Source: Gemmatimonadota bacterium (GTDB lineage: Bacteria > Gemmatimonadota > Gemmatimonadetes > Longimicrobiales > RSA9). From it: a stretch of DNA of 20,821 nt. The stretch spans positions 1 to 20,821 of the forward strand of contig JADGGV010000017.1 in assembly GCA_019689775.1 (NCBI GenBank), given 5' to 3'. The notes beneath the pieces were generated by a model. That model did no database searches, was not told where the DNA came from, and saw only the letters and a list, made by a program, of their open reading frames with translations. This document shows, one piece after another, positions 7,466-15,170 of the stretch (positions are counted from its first letter, which is position 1; each line of letters begins with the position of its first letter). Both the position numbers and the translations under genes were made by a program.

Positions 7466-8512
7466 TCAGCCGCCCGAGCGCCCACGCACGTGCTCGTCCC
7501 ACCAGCGCATCCACCCGGGGAGCTGCTGCTGGAGCCGCGCCCAGTCCAGCGGCTCCGGCCGGATCTGCGCCTGCGCCCACCGCAGCCGCTCGGGGAGCGA
7601 GTCGGGCGGGATGTCCGTGCGCGCCGGGAGCCGCATGAACTCGCGCGCCGCGAGCAGGATCCCCTTCATCCCTCCCACGTACTCGACGAACTGCCGCGCC
7701 GCCGCCGCGTGCGGCGCCCCGTTCACGATCGCGATGCCATCCACGACAAGCGGCGTCCCGCTCGTCGGGATCGTGTAGTCGATCGGCAGCTTCGTCTTCG
7801 CCTGGAGCGCCTCGATGTCCGGCATGTCCCAGAGCGTGATCAACCCCTCCTCGCGCGCCAGCTTCTGGTAGAGCAGCGTCGGGTTCAGCACGTACTCCTT
7901 CGTCTGCGCATCCAGCCGCCGCAGCCACGCCATCCCCTGCGCCGTATCGCCGGTCTCGCGCACCGAACGGTCCAGGATCATCCCCCAGATCGTGCGCATC
8001 GTGCCGCTCGCGAGCGGATCGCGGATCAGGACCTTCCCCTTCCACTTCGGATCCAGCACGTCGTCCCAGTCCTTCGGCGCCTCCGCCGCCGTGACGACCT
8101 TGCTGTTGTACGCGATCACCTCCGGCGTCTCGTACGTCCCGTACCAGAGGCCACGCGGATCCTTCATCTCCGCCGGCACGGCCGCCGCCCACGTCGGCGC
8201 GAACGGCTCGAGCAGCCCCTCGCTCGCCGCCGCCGTGAACATCTCCGCCGGCGCGCCCCACCACACGTCGGCCTGCGGATTCGCCTTCTCCGAGCGGACC
8301 CGGTCCAGCACCTCCTGCGAGCCCATGTCCACCCACTGCACGTCCACGTCCGGGTGCGCCGCCTCGAAGCGCTGCTCGAACGCGGTGAGCAGCTCCCGTC
8401 CATGCGGGGAGTAGACGACGAGCGGCGTCCTCCCGTCGCCGCCCGTGCACGCCGCCGCCGCCAGCGCGAGCACGGCGATCAGGGGGCGGCCGACCGCGAA
8501 GCGCCGCCCCAT
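7466..8512 (-). CDS. ABC transporter solute-binding lipoprotein (Fe3+/thiamine/phosphonate-type family)
   Basis: A 348-residue periplasmic binding protein with a lipoprotein signal: basic n-region MGRRFAVGR, hydrophobic core, and a lipobox-like AAAC at Cys22, so it is probably membrane-anchored. The mature start PLVVYSPHGRELLTAFEQRF and the following DVDVQWVDMGSQEVLDRV and ADVWWGAPAEMF are typical of the type 2 binding-protein family that includes FbpA, FutA, ThiB and PhnS. The adjacent-tyrosine iron-binding motif of FbpA/FutA is not evident in the C-terminal lobe, so iron specificity should not be assumed. Its ATG shares one base with the deacetylase stop (TGATG), giving strong translational coupling. 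It feeds the permease and ATPase encoded directly downstream. Confidence 0.9.
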   Translation of the reverse strand: MGRRFAVGRPLIAVLALAAAACTGGDGRTPLVVYSPHGRELLTAFEQRFEAAHPDVDVQWVDMGSQEVLDRVRSEKANPQADVWWGAPAEMFTAAASEGLLEPFAPTWAAAVPAEMKDPRGLWYGTYETPEVIAYNSKVVTAAEAPKDWDDVLDPKWKGKVLIRDPLASGTMRTIWGMILDRSVRETGDTAQGMAWLRRLDAQTKEYVLNPTLLYQKLAREEGLITLWDMPDIEALQAKTKLPIDYTIPTSGTPLVVDGIAIVNGAPHAAAARQFVEYVGGMKGILLAAREFMRLPARTDIPPDSLPERLRWAQAQIRPEPLDWARLQQQLPGWMRWWDEHVRGRSGG

Positions 8513-11133
8513 CACCGGACCCCGAGCGAGAGCAGGTTCGCGAACAGGCGGTAGGCGCCCGGCACCCCCGCCGGGAGCTGCCGGAACAGCGCCAGGCCGG
8601 TGTAGACGTACGTGCCCTTGCCGTACGGCGCGACCAGCAGCGCGCCGCGCAGCGGCGGCTCGCCGGGGTCGCCCATGTCCAGGAGCGGCACGTACGTCGG
8701 GTCCCAGGTATGGGGGAAGTAGAGCCCGCGCTCCTGGACCCAGCCGCGGAAGTCGTCGTCGCTGATCCGGTTCGGCGTCGTCAGCGCCGGATGCGTCGGG
8801 ACCAGGATTTTGACCGACGCGTCCTCGTCGGTCACCCGGTCCGCCGGGCGGGCGACGGTCATCGGGTAGGGCGCGAAGGCCGACTGGAAGTAGTCGTACT
8901 GCTGGTACTGCACGATCAGCGTGCCGCCGTCCCGCACGTAATCCAGGAGCCGCCGGTTGCTCGCGGCGAGGTCGGACCGAACCTCGTAGGCCCGGACGCC
9001 GATCACGATGTCGTCGAAGCGAGACAGGTCGCCGTGCGCGAGCGCGCCGGCATCGAGCGGCTCGACGTCGATGCCGAGCTGCTGGAGCGCCTGGGGCACG
9101 GCGTCGCCGGGACCCATGACGTAGCCGACGCGCAGCCGGCGGGGCAGCGCGACGTTCATCGCCTGCACCAGCGTCACGGCTTCCCGGTACAGCGGCCGCG
9201 GCCGGATGTGCGGGTAGTCCACCAGCCGGAAGCCGCGGGTGTAGCGGCGGCCTCCGGCCGCCACGCTCGCGGCGAGGCGGTAGCTGCCGGTCCGGGTCCC
9301 CGCCGGCGGCGTGACGGTGAACTCGACCGACTCCGTCTGCCCGGCGGCCGTGAGGTGGATCGGCGCCGCGGCGGGCTGCACGCGCCAGCCGTCGGGAACC
9401 GCGAGCGTGAGCATGCCGTCGACGCCGCCGCGCGCTTCCGCCGTGACTCGGGCGGTGACGTGCAGGGGCGCGTGCCGGCCGCTGACGGAGAGGATCGCGA
9501 TCCCGGGATCGAGCGTCACCGAGGCCGCCGGGACGACCCGGATCGGGCGGCGCGACTCGCCGTCCTGCGGGCTCACCAGCCGGAACGTCGCCTCGCGGTC
9601 GAGCGGGACGGCGACATCCTCGAGCACGGCCGTGGCCGCGGCGCGGACCGCGGGCGGCTCGAACGGCAGCCCCGCGCTCGCGTCGCCCGCGGGCCACGAG
9701 TACATGTCCCCCTTGCGCGGCTGGCGCAGGAAGTACGGCTCGGTCGGCGGCGCATCCGCCGGCACGCCGATCCGGAACCGCCTCGTGACCAGCGTCTGCG
9801 GCGCCGCCGTCGCCGGCGCCGGCCCGGAATCGAGCGGCGTCGCGGTCCACCCCGCCGGAACGACGGGCTCCAGTCGGCGCACGCCCACCGGGCGCGCACC
9901 GCCGTTCCAGAGGCTCAGCTCCAGGGTGAAGGTGTCGCCCGGCACCACCTGCTCCGTGCTGGCGACGGCGTCGAGCACGAGCCCGGCGGCGAGGGCGGTC
10001 GCCTGCGCGACATCGGCCGCCTCCCGCTCCAGGTAGAAGCGCAGGGCGGCCCCGCCGTCGCCGGCCGGCAGGGCGGCCTCCGCCCGGGCCAGGAGCCGCT
10101 GCCCGCGCACCAGCTCAGGCACGAGCGCGTCCGGGTCGAGCGCGTTCATCGCGGCGCGCGCCCTGGCGATCAGCGAGTCGTAGTTCGAGAGGATGCGTGC
10201 GACCGGGGAGGCGGAGCCGCCCGGGAGGAGCGCGGCGGCCCGCAGCGACAGCGTCGAGTCGATCCCCGCGAGGAGCGAGCCCTCCTCGGCATCCGTCGGC
10301 CGGCGCGACCGGTCCTGCACCAGCGCGACGCCGCCGAAGTGCGGTCCGGGGAGCAGCGCCCGCCCCTGATCCTGCGAGCGGTGCCGGCTCCGGCTCGCCA
10401 TCGCCACCTGGAAGTACGAGCGGCCGAGGAGCGGATCCAGCTCGCCCGTCGGGATCCGAAGCGTCGCCTCCTCCAGCCGGAACCAGGAACCCTGGTACAG
10501 CTTCGACGGCGTGAACGGCTTCAGCCCGGCGGCGATCTGCTCGGGGAAGCGGCGCGGATCGCCCGCCGCGTCGAACGCCTCCTTCGCCAGGATCCCCGCG
10601 GCCTGGTGCTGCCCGTGACCGTCCCGCGGCGTGCCGCTGAAGACGGAGACGACAACGTCCGGACGAAACCGCCGGATCACCCGCACCACGTCGCCCAGCA
10701 GGGAGTCCTTCGGCCAGTGGCGGAACGCCTCGTCCGCGCTCTTCGAGAACCCGTAGTCGTATGCGCGGGTGAAGAACTGCCCGGCGCCGTCCAGGCGCCG
10801 CGCCGCAAGCAGCTCCTCGGTCCGAAGCAGGCCGAGCGCTTCCTGGAATTCGCCGCCGATGGCGTTCTGGCCGCCATCTCCGCGCGTCAGCGAGAGGTAC
10901 GCCACGTCGGCGCCCCGCCCCAACGCGAGCGCCGCAAGGAGCTGCGTGTCCTCGTCGTCCGGGTGCGCGCCGATCATCAGCACGCGTTCCGTCGCCCCCG
11001 TCCGGCGGAGCGCCAGGCCGAGCGCCTGCGCGCCCGTGTAGTCCGTCGCGCCGCGCTGCGCGCGAACGGGTAGCGCGCTCCCGAACAGGAGCGCGAGCAA
11101 AGGCGCGCACCGCGCCAGTCTTGTCAGGCTCAT
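8512..11133 (-). CDS. exported PIG-L/LmbE family deacetylase with large C-terminal extension
   Basis: An 873-residue protein with a signal peptide (MSLTRLARCAPLLALLFGSA, probable cleavage near VRA-Q at about 26). The LmbE/PIG-L zinc-dependent deacetylase domain spans about residues 50-300. Metal-site motifs are GAHPDDED (His57, Asp59, Asp60) and HGQH (His173 and His176), so it looks active on an N-acetylated sugar or related amide. A middle region of about 400 residues is beta-rich, with NEW3-like segments such as FTVTPPAGTRTGSYRLAA. The last 200 or so residues (RVGYVMGPGD, VIGVRAYEVR, DYVRDGGTLIVQYQQ) resemble a class I glutamine-amidotransferase-like fold without an obvious catalytic Cys. 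The ATG at 11157 is an alternative start. It overlaps the binding-protein gene by one base. The family is certain, the substrate unknown. Confidence 0.88.
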   Translation of the reverse strand: MSLTRLARCAPLLALLFGSALPVRAQRGATDYTGAQALGLALRRTGATERVLMIGAHPDDEDTQLLAALALGRGADVAYLSLTRGDGGQNAIGGEFQEALGLLRTEELLAARRLDGAGQFFTRAYDYGFSKSADEAFRHWPKDSLLGDVVRVIRRFRPDVVVSVFSGTPRDGHGQHQAAGILAKEAFDAAGDPRRFPEQIAAGLKPFTPSKLYQGSWFRLEEATLRIPTGELDPLLGRSYFQVAMASRSRHRSQDQGRALLPGPHFGGVALVQDRSRRPTDAEEGSLLAGIDSTLSLRAAALLPGGSASPVARILSNYDSLIARARAAMNALDPDALVPELVRGQRLLARAEAALPAGDGGAALRFYLEREAADVAQATALAAGLVLDAVASTEQVVPGDTFTLELSLWNGGARPVGVRRLEPVVPAGWTATPLDSGPAPATAAPQTLVTRRFRIGVPADAPPTEPYFLRQPRKGDMYSWPAGDASAGLPFEPPAVRAAATAVLEDVAVPLDREATFRLVSPQDGESRRPIRVVPAASVTLDPGIAILSVSGRHAPLHVTARVTAEARGGVDGMLTLAVPDGWRVQPAAAPIHLTAAGQTESVEFTVTPPAGTRTGSYRLAASVAAGGRRYTRGFRLVDYPHIRPRPLYREAVTLVQAMNVALPRRLRVGYVMGPGDAVPQALQQLGIDVEPLDAGALAHGDLSRFDDIVIGVRAYEVRSDLAASNRRLLDYVRDGGTLIVQYQQYDYFQSAFAPYPMTVARPADRVTDEDASVKILVPTHPALTTPNRISDDDFRGWVQERGLYFPHTWDPTYVPLLDMGDPGEPPLRGALLVAPYGKGTYVYTGLALFRQLPAGVPGAYRLFANLLSLGVR

Positions 11134-11192
11134 GCGGAAAAGGTTAGGGGAACGCATGGGGGGCGCAAGCCGGTGCGGAGGCGGCTCCACGC

Positions 11193-12428
11193 TCAATCGG
11201 CCAGCACCACGATCCCCCAGAGAATGCTCAGGAGCGCGAGCGGGATCCCGACCCGTGCGTACTCGCCGAACCCCAGCCGCACACCCCGCGTGGCCGCCCG
11301 CTCCGCCACGATCAGGTTCGCCATCGAGCCGATCAGGATCAGGTTCCCGGCCAGCGTGGCGCTCATGGCGACGACGAGCCACGCCGAGCGCGCGCCGCCC
11401 GCCGCCTGCACCACGGGCGTCACCAGCAGGACGGCCGGAACGTTCGAGACGAGGTTCGACAGGACGAGCATCACGCCGCTCAGCGCCGCCGCGCCGGGCA
11501 GGCCGCCCGCCGCGATGGCGCTGGCCGCATCCCGTGCTACCCCCTCGACCAGCCCCGTCGACTCCAGGCCCCGCATCAGCACGAAGAGCGCGGCGAAGAA
11601 CAGCAGCAGCGGCCACTCCACGCGCGCGAGCGCCGGAGCCGGATCGCGCCACGCGGCCGCGACGACCAGCGCACCGGCCGTGATCGCCACCAGCGGGAGC
11701 GAGAGCCCGGCCAGCCAGCCGACGAGCGCCAGGCCGAAGACCGCGACAGCGCGTGCCGCCAGCGGCCAATCGACCGCGACTGGCGGGCCGCTGACCGCCC
11801 GCGCCAGCGGGCGGGACAGCTCCGCCCGGTAGACGAGCCACACCACCCCGAACGTGAGCAGGAGTGCGACCACGCCGACGGGCGCCATCGCGCCCAGGAA
11901 CGCACCGAACGTGAAGCCCGCGCGGATGCCCACCAGCATGTTCTGCGGGTTCCCCGTCACGGTCAGCACCGACCCGGCGTTCGAGGCGGCGGCCAGCGCC
12001 ACCAGGTAGGGAGCCGGCCGCACGCCGAGCGGGCGCAGCACGTCGAGGAGGAGCGGCGTCAGCACGAGGCAGATCGTATCGTTCACGAAGAGCGCCGAGA
12101 GCACCCCCGCCGTGGCCACCACCGCCGCAAGCAGCCAGACGGGCGACGTCGCCCGCTCCACGATCCGTTCCGCCACCCACTCGAAGAAGCGCGCCTCCTC
12201 GAGGTAGCCGGCCACCAGCATGATCCCGAGGAGGAACGCGATCACGTCCATGTCGATCGCGGCGTACGCCTCCGCCAGCGGGAGCCGGCCGATCGTGACC
12301 ATCGCGGCGGCTCCCAGGAGCGATGCCGCCGGCCGGTTCAGGCGCAGGCCGGGAAGGCGCTGGAACGAGATCAACGCGTACGCAACCGCGAAGATCGCCA
12401 CGCGCGCCCAGATCGTCGCCGGGGGCAT
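11193..12428 (-). CDS. ArsB/NhaD (ion transporter superfamily) permease
   Basis: A 411-residue polytopic membrane protein with about 10-12 hydrophobic segments, of the ArsB/NhaD/SLC13-like superfamily that moves anions or sodium. Diagnostic stretches are AIDMDVIAFLLGIMLVAGYL in the first half, FVNDTICLVLTPLLLD, and SNAGSVLTVTGNPQNMLVG, the family's NxGNPQN-type hairpin. The second half repeats the pattern with LVLSNLVSNVPAVLLVTPVV. The ATG at 12428 was chosen because the first helix follows directly (WARVAIFAVAYALISF). The next gene in the same direction begins 59 bp downstream, so it may head the deacetylase/ABC operon. A perfect TATAAT lies 34 bp upstream. Arsenite, sodium/proton, citrate or another anion are all possible substrates. 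A degenerate copy of part of this gene lies at 14838-14965. Confidence 0.85.
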   Translation of the reverse strand: MPPATIWARVAIFAVAYALISFQRLPGLRLNRPAASLLGAAAMVTIGRLPLAEAYAAIDMDVIAFLLGIMLVAGYLEEARFFEWVAERIVERATSPVWLLAAVVATAGVLSALFVNDTICLVLTPLLLDVLRPLGVRPAPYLVALAAASNAGSVLTVTGNPQNMLVGIRAGFTFGAFLGAMAPVGVVALLLTFGVVWLVYRAELSRPLARAVSGPPVAVDWPLAARAVAVFGLALVGWLAGLSLPLVAITAGALVVAAAWRDPAPALARVEWPLLLFFAALFVLMRGLESTGLVEGVARDAASAIAAGGLPGAAALSGVMLVLSNLVSNVPAVLLVTPVVQAAGGARSAWLVVAMSATLAGNLILIGSMANLIVAERAATRGVRLGFGEYARVGIPLALLSILWGIVVLAD

Positions 12429-12461
12429 CACCGGACGGGAGCTCGCATCGACATGGCCGGA

Positions 12462-12467
12462 ATTATA
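12462..12467 (-). promoter_or_regulatory. -10 element for the permease (and possibly downstream) operon
   Basis: A perfect TATAAT on the minus strand lies 34 bp before the permease ATG, in the 130-bp divergent gap shared with the FKBP gene. This would give a leader of about 27 nt. No good -35 hexamer is found at 16-18 bp (the best is TTCGCG at 17), so use by the main sigma factor is plausible but not proven. Confidence 0.42.
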
Positions 12468-12558
12468 CGGGAAGCCTGCGCTCCCGCGAAACGAGCGGCG
12501 CGGGGCACGAACGCTGCATTCCTCGACCGCGGCGTGTTCACCCCGGAGAGGAGCCCTC

Positions 12559-12996
12559 ATGGAGCGCCAGGCCAGGGACGGGGACACCGTCCACGTCCAT
12601 TACACGGGTAAGTTGCGGGACGGCACCGTCTTCGACAGCTCGCGCGAGCGCGAACCGCTGGAGTTCGAGGTCGGCGCCGGGCAGGTGATCCCCGGCTTCG
12701 ACCGCGCCGTCGCCGGAATGACGGTCGGCCAGCGCAAGGAAGTCGTCATCCCCGCGGACCAGGCGTACGGGGAGCAGCGCTCCGAGCTCCAGGTGCGCGT
12801 CCCTCGCGACCAGATCCCCGAGGGCGTCGAGCCGGCGGTCGGCCAGGTGTTCGGCGTGCAGGTCGGACCCGGGCAGGAGGCCACCGCGCGCGTCGCCGAG
12901 GTCGCCCCGGACCACATCGTCCTCGACCTCAACCATCCACTCGCCGGCGAGGAGCTGCGCTTCGACATCGAGCTCGTCGATATCGAAGGGCAATAG
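12559..12996 (+). CDS. FKBP-type peptidyl-prolyl cis-trans isomerase, SlyD-like
   Basis: A 145-residue cytoplasmic prolyl isomerase. The FKBP core begins at VHVHYTGKLRDGTVFDSS (about residues 10-27) and continues with the active-site strand GAGQVIPGFDRAVAGMTVGQ (about 40-59) and VVIPADQAYGEQ. A roughly 50-residue insert-in-flap chaperone segment (about 72-125) follows, and the SlyD signature LDLNHPLAGEELRFDIEL closes the domain. Unlike E. coli SlyD it has no histidine/cysteine-rich metal-binding tail, ending IEGQ. The start is backed by a GGAGAGGAG Shine-Dalgarno. It is monocistronic, followed by a strong hairpin at 13023. It should assist folding of proline-limited proteins. Confidence 0.93.
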   Translation: MERQARDGDTVHVHYTGKLRDGTVFDSSREREPLEFEVGAGQVIPGFDRAVAGMTVGQRKEVVIPADQAYGEQRSELQVRVPRDQIPEGVEPAVGQVFGVQVGPGQEATARVAEVAPDHIVLDLNHPLAGEELRFDIELVDIEGQ

Positions 12997-13022
12997 GTTG
13001 CGTGGCCGAGGCGCCATGCGTG

Positions 13023-13055
13023 AACGGGCCGGGTGGCAGCGCCACCCGGCCCGTT
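13023..13055. terminator. strong bidirectional hairpin terminator
   Basis: A perfect 15-bp inverted repeat (AACGGGCCGGGTGGC and its complement) with a 3-base loop AGC sits 26 bp after the FKBP stop and 44 bp from the convergent PEP-CTERM stop. The plus-strand side runs into CTGCCCCTC rather than a T-run, but stem strength and position support termination in both directions. Confidence 0.82.
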
Positions 13056-13099
13056 CTGCCCCTCAGAAGGGCGTTCGCCCGTCGCCGGCCGCGTGCGGC

Positions 13100-13813
13100 T
13101 CAGACGTTCTCGATGTCCAGCCCGTTGCGGCGACGACGGATCACGCCGACACCGAAGAGACCGCTGCCGAGCAGGATCATGCTGATCGGCTCCGGCGTGG
13201 TCGTCGACGGCGGCGGGGCTCCGCATTCGCGGTTGACAGCGTCGACCCCGCCCACCACGCCGAGCCGGCTGTCCGGCTTGAGCGAGCAGTCGTTCGGCCC
13301 GAACGACTGAACGTGCGCGCGGAAGGCCAGATTGCCGTTCGGCCCGAACGCATCGGCCGTAATCGGAGTGGTCGACGTGAACGTGATCGTCACGCTCTCA
13401 CCCACGGCGAGACCATTCTTCGGCGGAGGCGCGCTCGCGCTCGAGCACGCCTCGACCGTGAGCTGGCCGCCGCCGTGTAGGTCGTTGCAGCCGCCGGCGC
13501 GCCACCTGTGCCCACCCGACACGCTGGTCACCGCCAGGTTCCTGAAGTTCCAGTCCGGTGACGTCGCGAAGGAGTAGATCCCGGCGGAGGTGATGACGCC
13601 CGCCTCGCCCGGGTTGGCCGTCGTCGACGTGTACGTCATGACGAGCTTATACTGGTTCGGCGTGCCCGTGGTCGTCAGATCGAACGTGACGCACACGTTG
13701 AACGCCGTCCCGGTGCACACCAGTTGGTTCCAGACCGTGTCGGCCCTCAGCCCCGCCGGCGCCAGGGCCAGCGCCGCGGCCGCCACGGTCCACTGCGTGA
13801 TCCGCCTACGCAT
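13100..13813 (-). CDS. PEP-CTERM sorting-domain exported protein
   Basis: A 237-residue secreted protein. It has an N-terminal signal peptide (MRRRITQWTVAAAALALAPA, then GLRA-D), a beta-rich Thr/Ser-rich middle, and a C-terminal sorting signal. That signal is the tripartite PEP motif (Pro-Glu-Pro at 207-209), a hydrophobic helix SMILLGSGLFGVGVI and the basic cluster RRRR at 226-229, followed by eight more residues. Such proteins are recognised by exosortase (EpsH) and tied to extracellular polysaccharide. Six cysteines in the mature part (33, 41, 109, 123, 176, 197) could form disulfides. The start has a strong AGGAGGGTGAG Shine-Dalgarno and overlaps the preceding gene's stop by 8 nt. No domain is recognised in the middle region and no exosortase gene is in the window. 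Confidence 0.9.
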   Translation of the reverse strand: MRRRITQWTVAAAALALAPAGLRADTVWNQLVCTGTAFNVCVTFDLTTTGTPNQYKLVMTYTSTTANPGEAGVITSAGIYSFATSPDWNFRNLAVTSVSGGHRWRAGGCNDLHGGGQLTVEACSSASAPPPKNGLAVGESVTITFTSTTPITADAFGPNGNLAFRAHVQSFGPNDCSLKPDSRLGVVGGVDAVNRECGAPPPSTTTPEPISMILLGSGLFGVGVIRRRRNGLDIENV

Positions 13814-14324
13814 TACTCACCCTCCTGAAAAGGTAGCGGAGTGACGCGATTGCAGCGCTCAGGTAGCCGGCGCCGAAGCCGATCCCCATCACGCTCGTTC
13901 GCACGATGGCCTTCCGGATGGTGAGCCCCGCCGGGCCCTTCGACGCCCTGAGCGCCAGCGGCACATCCATCAGGAAAAGGCCGTAGGCCGCGCCTATCGC
14001 GACGGCCAACAGCAACAGCACGATCGACATCGTCAGGATCCCCGGCCGGGAGCCCCGCGCCAGCGCCGACCCCAGCATCGCCGCCAGCCCCATCGTGAGG
14101 AGCGGCAGCGAACCGAAGCTCATCGCTACCGTGGCAAACTCCCACTCCGCCGAGTGGAACGCCGGAGGGAACCAGTGCATCGCCACGTCGGCCAGCCCGA
14201 TCAGCGCCAGGAGCAGCCCGAACCAGCCGAGCGCCTTCCACGCCGTCATCGGCGCTGCCACCGAGATCGGCTCCACCGCCGTCCGATCCTTCCGGATCAG
14301 GACCCGCGGGACCTGAGTGCTCAT
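13806..14324 (-). CDS. four-helix hypothetical membrane protein coupled to the PEP-CTERM gene
   Basis: A 172-residue protein I do not recognise. It has a short polar N-terminus (to about residue 27) and four predicted membrane helices: WKALGWFGLLLALIGLADVA, VAMSFGSLPLLTMGLAAMLG, ILTMSIVLLLLAVAIGAAYG and VMGIGFGAGYLSAAIASLRY. It ends with a basic RYLFRRVSNA. A polar loop with HWFPPAFHSAEWE lies between helices 1 and 2. The start at 14324 has a clear GAGGAGG Shine-Dalgarno, better than any upstream start. Its TAG lies inside the start of the PEP-CTERM gene (ATGCGTAG, 8-nt overlap), so the two are translationally coupled and may act together at the envelope. No function is assigned. Confidence 0.78.
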   Translation of the reverse strand: MSTQVPRVLIRKDRTAVEPISVAAPMTAWKALGWFGLLLALIGLADVAMHWFPPAFHSAEWEFATVAMSFGSLPLLTMGLAAMLGSALARGSRPGILTMSIVLLLLAVAIGAAYGLFLMDVPLALRASKGPAGLTIRKAIVRTSVMGIGFGAGYLSAAIASLRYLFRRVSNA

Positions 14325-14837
14325 CCATCCTCCTCGTAGACCATCGTCCAGGGGTGCCTGCCTGCCACGCGCGCCTCGGGATCCACTCGCGGTCGCGAGG
14401 CCAGCGCATGGCACCGAGCAATGCACGTCCGGGGAGAGGACGGATCCAACGCGCTCAGCTTTGGCGATTCCAAGCGGGCGGGCGCCAGTTGCACGCCACG
14501 TGCCGCACCTCTCTCCCCGCCGCCGCTCGCGCTGTCTGTGTGGCTAAATGATACAGCCATAACGATATAGGATGCCTGGCATGGCAGCCTATCGCCCACC
14601 GGCACCTCGATCATTGTGGACCAGTCGCTACAGCTGTCAGGGGGGCACCCACACGGTGCGGCAGGGGCGGCTTGTCTGGCCAGCGGCGGCAGGCGCACGA
14701 GTTGGGAGCGCAGTCACGGCAAGCTGCCGCAGCTCGGGATGGCTCGCAAGCGGCGGAGGTGGCGCGCCGGGCGGGCGCGCGGTCGCGCCGGCGCGCCCAT
14801 CGGCGCGAGGCGTGCGCGCTCCGTGGCGACCCAGGGC

Positions 14838-14965
14838 GGCCGGCTCCCGCTCGCGGAGGCGTACGCCGCCATCGACATGGACGTGATCGCGTTCTCATGC
14901 TGGTGGCCGGCTGCCTCGAGGAGGCTCGCTTCGTCGAGCGGGCTGCGGAGCGGGTCGTGGAGCGG
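14838..14965 (+). pseudogene. frameshifted relic of an ArsB/NhaD-type permease gene
   Basis: Read on the plus strand, this encodes GRLPLAEAYAAIDMDVIAF, identical to the first-half segment of the intact permease. After a 10-base deletion near 14894 it continues in another frame as MLVAGCLEEARFVERAAERV, against MLVAGYLEEARFFEWVAERI in the intact gene. By hand alignment there are 2 mismatches in the first 57 bases and about 8 in the next 71, against 12290-12153 of the minus-strand gene. Weaker similarity may extend some tens of bases on both sides. There is no start, no remaining downstream helices and no intact frame, so this is a dead fragment, inverted relative to the intact gene and about 2.5 kb away. 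Confidence 0.85.
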
Positions 14966-15141
14966 ATGCCATCGCACCGGCCGCCGTGAGCCGGGTCGCC
15001 CTCGACCGCGAGGGGTGTTGAGGCGGCGCAACGATGTGGCGGCGATGCACCGCCCTCGCCGACGTTCACGCGGCCGGTGGGGTCGGTGACGACTCTTCGC
15101 GCGCGCGTGCCGAAAAAATCGTAGCACTTTTGGTCCGGGGC

Positions 15142-15170
15142 TTGCTTAGCGGGCCCCGCAGGTGGATAAT
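15142..15170 (+). promoter_or_regulatory. sigma-70-like promoter for the nucleotide-sugar operon
   Basis: A -35 TTGCTT (15142-15147) and a -10 GATAAT (15165-15170) are separated by exactly 17 bp. A dyad GCGGG-C-CCCGC (15149-15159) lies in the spacer and could be an operator or chance. An AT-rich tract (GAAAAAATCGTAG, 15111-15123) upstream could act as an UP element. Transcription would start near 15177, leaving a leader of about 270 nt before rfbF. Confidence 0.55.

Noticed and set aside
7466..7485. Start of the ABC ATPase at 7485
   Set aside because: It would overlap the binding-protein gene by 20 nt and add nine residues outside the family N-terminus; the ATG at 7458 gives the usual start.
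4519..7638. Long plus-strand open frames (for example 4519-5745 and 5857-7638)
   Set aside because: They are antisense to the ABC permease and ATPase genes, are Arg/Glu/Gly/Pro-rich with no family motifs, and arise from the high GC content lowering stop-codon frequency.
8710..11073. A 787-codon plus-strand open frame
   Set aside because: It is fully antisense to the LmbE deacetylase, whose conserved motifs show which strand is coding, and its composition is dominated by Arg and Gly.
14540..14575. AT-rich patch as a promoter for the membrane-protein operon
   Set aside because: TATCAT and TATAGG resemble -10 boxes, but no -35 at 16-18 bp was found on either strand, so no promoter is claimed.
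14572..15127. Several open frames on both strands in the gene-poor region
   Set aside because: They are low-complexity Arg/Pro/Ala-rich, mutually overlapping and without Shine-Dalgarno support. The only recognisable protein similarity is the broken permease segment.
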